From Chloroflexota bacterium (GTDB lineage: Bacteria > Chloroflexota > Chloroflexia > Thermomicrobiales > UBA6265): a stretch of 6,492 nt of DNA. The translations under genes and the position numbers were made by a program. The DNA is taken from assembly GCA_023424355.1 (NCBI GenBank), contig JAFAEA010000048.1, forward strand, positions 1 to 6,492. The letters are read 5' to 3'. Shown piece after piece: positions 4,581 to 6,492 of this stretch (positions within the stretch are counted from its first letter, which is position 1; each line of letters begins with the position of its first letter). The notes beneath the pieces were generated by a model. That model worked only from the letters and a program-made list of their open reading frames with translations. It was not told the origin of the DNA and searched no databases.

Positions 4581-5327
4581 GGATGTGGCCCTCGCCGGGA
4601 TATTCGGTGCCTGATGCGGCTGACGTAGCTGTTCGGAGAATCGCAATAGTTCGGCAATCATCTCATCCATGCGATTCAGCACACGTTCATCGGTAATGCT
4701 TACGGTCTCGCGATCGACTGCTCGCTCCGGCACAGCGATATGAGTCGGCACAGTGATGCCCTTCAATCCGCGCACAACCTGCGTCAATCCGCTCAGTACA
4801 CCCATGCTGGTCATGCCTCCATAGGCCATGAGCGCAACCGGCTTGCCGCCGAGATAGGCTGGTTTATCCCAGCCGAGGAAGATCAGGGCATCCAAAAGGT
4901 TCTTGATGGCGCCGCTCATGGTGCCGTGATAGGTGGGCGAGCAGATGATGAGCCCATCCGCCTGACGGATCTGGTCCAGCAGCCATGGAAGGGTCGGTGG
5001 GTACTGCTCCAGTTTCCAGTCGGTGCGGAACATCGGCAGATCGAGATCGTAAATCGTGGCGCGAACCACATCGGCTCCGGTGGCGGCAACCTTTTCCAGC
5101 GCGACATCCAGCGGTACCAGACTCCAGCTCTTCTCGCTGGTGGTACCACCAATGCCGAGAATCCGAATCGGACCCGGCCCATCGTCCTTGCGGATGGTCG
5201 GCCCCTCGATTCCCATCTCCTGCATGTACCAGGCGGGATCGGGCGTGCGGTTCATCACATCCAGTGCGGTTGTGTTGGCTGGCTGGGCTTCGGTGGTGTT
5301 TGGTTGTCTTCTGGCGGGGTTGGTCAT
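4566..5327 (-). CDS. NADPH-dependent FMN reductase family protein
   Basis: A 253-residue cytosolic flavodoxin-fold protein expected to bind FMN and use NAD(P)H to reduce flavin, quinones or related acceptors. Visible: beta-strand IRILGIGG, then the phosphate-binding loop GGTTSEKSWS (60-69); DLDLPMF (94-100); the FMN-isoalloxazine segment SPTYHGTMSGAIKNLLDAL (130-148); GKPVALMAYGGMTSMG (161-176). The core (about 53-250) has the family's normal size. Residues 1-52 are an extra polar N-terminal segment. ATG at 5327 has only a weak GGA upstream; Met25 (5255) is an alternative start, and the assignment does not depend on it. It faces the AraC-family gene tail to tail and lies 100 bases downstream of the MFS gene on the same strand, so it may be co-transcribed with the transporter. 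Substrate unknown. Confidence 0.9.
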   Translation of the reverse strand: MTNPARRQPNTTEAQPANTTALDVMNRTPDPAWYMQEMGIEGPTIRKDDGPGPIRILGIGGTTSEKSWSLVPLDVALEKVAATGADVVRATIYDLDLPMFRTDWKLEQYPPTLPWLLDQIRQADGLIICSPTYHGTMSGAIKNLLDALIFLGWDKPAYLGGKPVALMAYGGMTSMGVLSGLTQVVRGLKGITVPTHIAVPERAVDRETVSITDERVLNRMDEMIAELLRFSEQLRQPHQAPNIPARATSKSGS

Positions 5328-5427
5328 GTAATGTCCGTTGGTTGATTGCGTATCCGGTTATCGCTTACATCTGCTGGCCGAAAACCGTCCTTCGTCGATG
5401 ATACTACTGCCTTCATACGGCGCCAGA

Positions 5428-6492
5428 TCAATCGATGTGCTTCATCGGGGTGCCGAACCAGAGGTAGATCACGTAGGCCAGCACCAGCAGACCGTTAATC
5501 GCCACTGCCCATTGCAAGCCCACCACATCCGCCATGGCACCAGCGATGAGTCCGCCTGCCGGACTCAATCCCCAGATGGTGGAGTAGGCGGCCATCACGC
5601 GGCCGCGGAATGCTTCTTCCACATTGAGCTGAATCAGCGTGTCGTTCATGGTGGTGGCGGTGGCGTAGCCGAAACCGATGAGCGTGATCGCGATCATGCT
5701 GAGCACAAAGCTTCCGCTCAGGCCATACACCACAATCATGATGGCGAAGAACGCCATTCCGACCAGCACAATCATGCCTCGCCGCGGCAGGGTGTTGAGT
5801 CGGGTGACCAGCAGGGTGCCGGCGAGCGAGCCGATGCCGGCAGCAGTGAGCAGCAGACCCAGACCTTCCGGACCGAGCTTCAGCACATCGCTGGCGATGG
5901 CGGGCGTCATGGCCGTATAGCTCATGCCGATCACGATCGGAATGAGATCGATGAAGATCATCGTGCGAATTTCTACGTGATTCCAGATGTATTTGTAGCC
6001 ATCGATCAACGATGCGAACGGTTTTTGAGTCGCGCTGGATCTCGGTGGTGCTGATGGAATCGATGCCGCCATGCCCACCAGCAGAATCAATAGTGGTGCG
6101 GTGGACGCGCCAGAAAGTGCGAAGCTCGCCGCCGTACCGAAGAGGGCAATCAACCAACCGGCGATGGATGGTCCCAGCACGCGGGCACCATTGAATGCCG
6201 CCGAGTTGATCGCCACTGCGCTGGGGAGTTCCCGACGCGAAACCAGCATCGGCACGATGCTGAGGCGGGCGGGCCAATCGAACGATGAACCTGCACCCAT
6301 GATGATTGAGCTCACCACCAGCCAGCCGAAGGTGATGTTGCCGCTCATCACGAGCCAGGCGAGGAACATCATATTGGCGAGAATGATTGCCTGTACCGCC
6401 ATCAGTACCTTGCGGCGATCGAGCCGATCCAGATACGCACCCGCGAGCGGTCCAAACACCAGTTGTGGTGCACCCTGCACCACACCGATGAG
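5428..6492 (-). CDS. MFS_3-family transporter, EntS-like (N-terminus beyond right edge)
   Basis: The last 354 residues of a major facilitator superfamily exporter of the MFS_3 type (PF05977), which includes the enterobactin exporter EntS and many drug or unknown exporters. It acts in the cytoplasmic membrane by proton-coupled antiport, as usual for the superfamily. The reading frame continues off the window (Leu-Ile-Gly before the internal GTG at 6483), so TM1 and about 40-60 residues are missing. Visible: motif A GAYLDRLDRRKV after TM2; the family segment DWPARLSIVPMLVSRRELPS and INSAAFNGARVLGPSIAG around TM4-5; a cytoplasmic loop (PPRSSATQKPFASLIDGYKY) between halves; EEAFRGRVMAAYSTIWGLSP before TM11; and TM12 ending near WFGTPMKHID. 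Eleven hydrophobic segments can be counted. Stop TGA at 5428-5430. No substrate can be named. Confidence 0.92.
   Translation of the reverse strand, partial: LIGVVQGAPQLVFGPLAGAYLDRLDRRKVLMAVQAIILANMMFLAWLVMSGNITFGWLVVSSIIMGAGSSFDWPARLSIVPMLVSRRELPSAVAINSAAFNGARVLGPSIAGWLIALFGTAASFALSGASTAPLLILLVGMAASIPSAPPRSSATQKPFASLIDGYKYIWNHVEIRTMIFIDLIPIVIGMSYTAMTPAIASDVLKLGPEGLGLLLTAAGIGSLAGTLLVTRLNTLPRRGMIVLVGMAFFAIMIVVYGLSGSFVLSMIAITLIGFGYATATTMNDTLIQLNVEEAFRGRVMAAYSTIWGLSPAGGLIAGAMADVVGLQWAVAINGLLVLAYVIYLWFGTPMKHID

Noticed and set aside
5328..5427. Terminator or promoter between the MFS gene and the reductase
   Set aside because: I found no stem with a T-run and only a weak -10-like GATAAC without a -35; the 100-base gap holds nothing I can support.
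5338..6054. Long plus-strand open frame of 238 codons
   Set aside because: It lies antisense to the clear MFS transporter; its His/Gln/Glu-rich translation is typical of the reverse complement of membrane-protein codons, and it has no good ribosome-binding site.
5495..6277. Minus-strand open frame of 260 codons within the MFS gene
   Set aside because: It is a shifted-frame shadow with Arg/His-rich translation; the overlapping MFS frame has all family motifs.
6481..6483. GTG as the start of the MFS transporter
   Set aside because: The frame stays open to the window edge (Leu-Ile-Gly before it), and the protein would lack TM1 and begin inside TM2; the gene is better read as truncated by the window.
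1..6492. CRISPR array, toxin-antitoxin pair, defence island or mobile element
   Set aside because: There are no spaced direct repeats, no transposase or integrase, no nuclease/helicase genes and no small gene pairs of that type; the only repeats are within one protein-coding gene.

Overview
The window is a bacterial chromosome segment, gene-dense and moderately GC-rich, with good Shine-Dalgarno sequences (AGGAGG, GAGG, AAAGGAG) and some GTG/TTG starts. There is no rRNA, tRNA, CRISPR array, transposase, phage gene or integrase. The protein set (rhomboid protease, YtxH-type membrane anchors, MidA-type methyltransferase, DUF899 protein, AraC regulator with a C-terminal sandwich-like domain, MFS_3 transporter) suggests to me a free-living soil or environmental bacterium, possibly Chloroflexota (Thermomicrobia-like). 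That placement is inference from memory of family flavour and has low certainty.

Left part (1-1576, all minus strand). Three genes read leftwards: a 263-residue YtxH-like, Ala/Pro/Thr-rich protein with one N-terminal membrane segment; a 47-residue protein that is little more than a YtxH core; and a rhomboid intramembrane serine protease cut by the left window edge. A strong GC-rich hairpin lies between the small gene and the rhomboid gene.

Divergent region (1577-1696). About 120 bases separate the YtxH-like gene from a rightward MidA/NDUFAF7-type SAM-dependent methyltransferase (1697-2872). The gap holds two abutting inverted repeats that look like an operator region.

Middle (2956-4559, plus strand). 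A DUF899 thioredoxin-fold protein is followed by an AraC-family regulator that carries its DNA-binding domain at the N-terminus and a probable ligand or beta-sandwich domain at the C-terminus. The 104-base gap between them holds a sequence matching the Gram-positive LexA (SOS) box at 13 of 14 positions, overlapping a plausible -35 element, and a second inverted repeat that covers the regulator's Shine-Dalgarno sequence.

Right part (4566-6492, minus strand). An NADPH-dependent FMN reductase family protein converges on the AraC gene with only 6 bases between stop codons, and a perfect 8-bp-arm hairpin spans the junction. Upstream of it lies an MFS_3-family exporter, cut at its N-terminus by the right window edge.

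How they may work together: the DUF899 protein, regulator, flavin reductase and exporter would be compatible with a redox or xenobiotic stress locus under a local regulator. The rhomboid gene and the two YtxH-like anchors form a separate envelope-associated cluster. Both groupings are inferred from position only. Nothing here is certain to be a new system; the YtxH/rhomboid cluster with its duplicated AWG motif and the regulator's promoter are the most distinctive parts.
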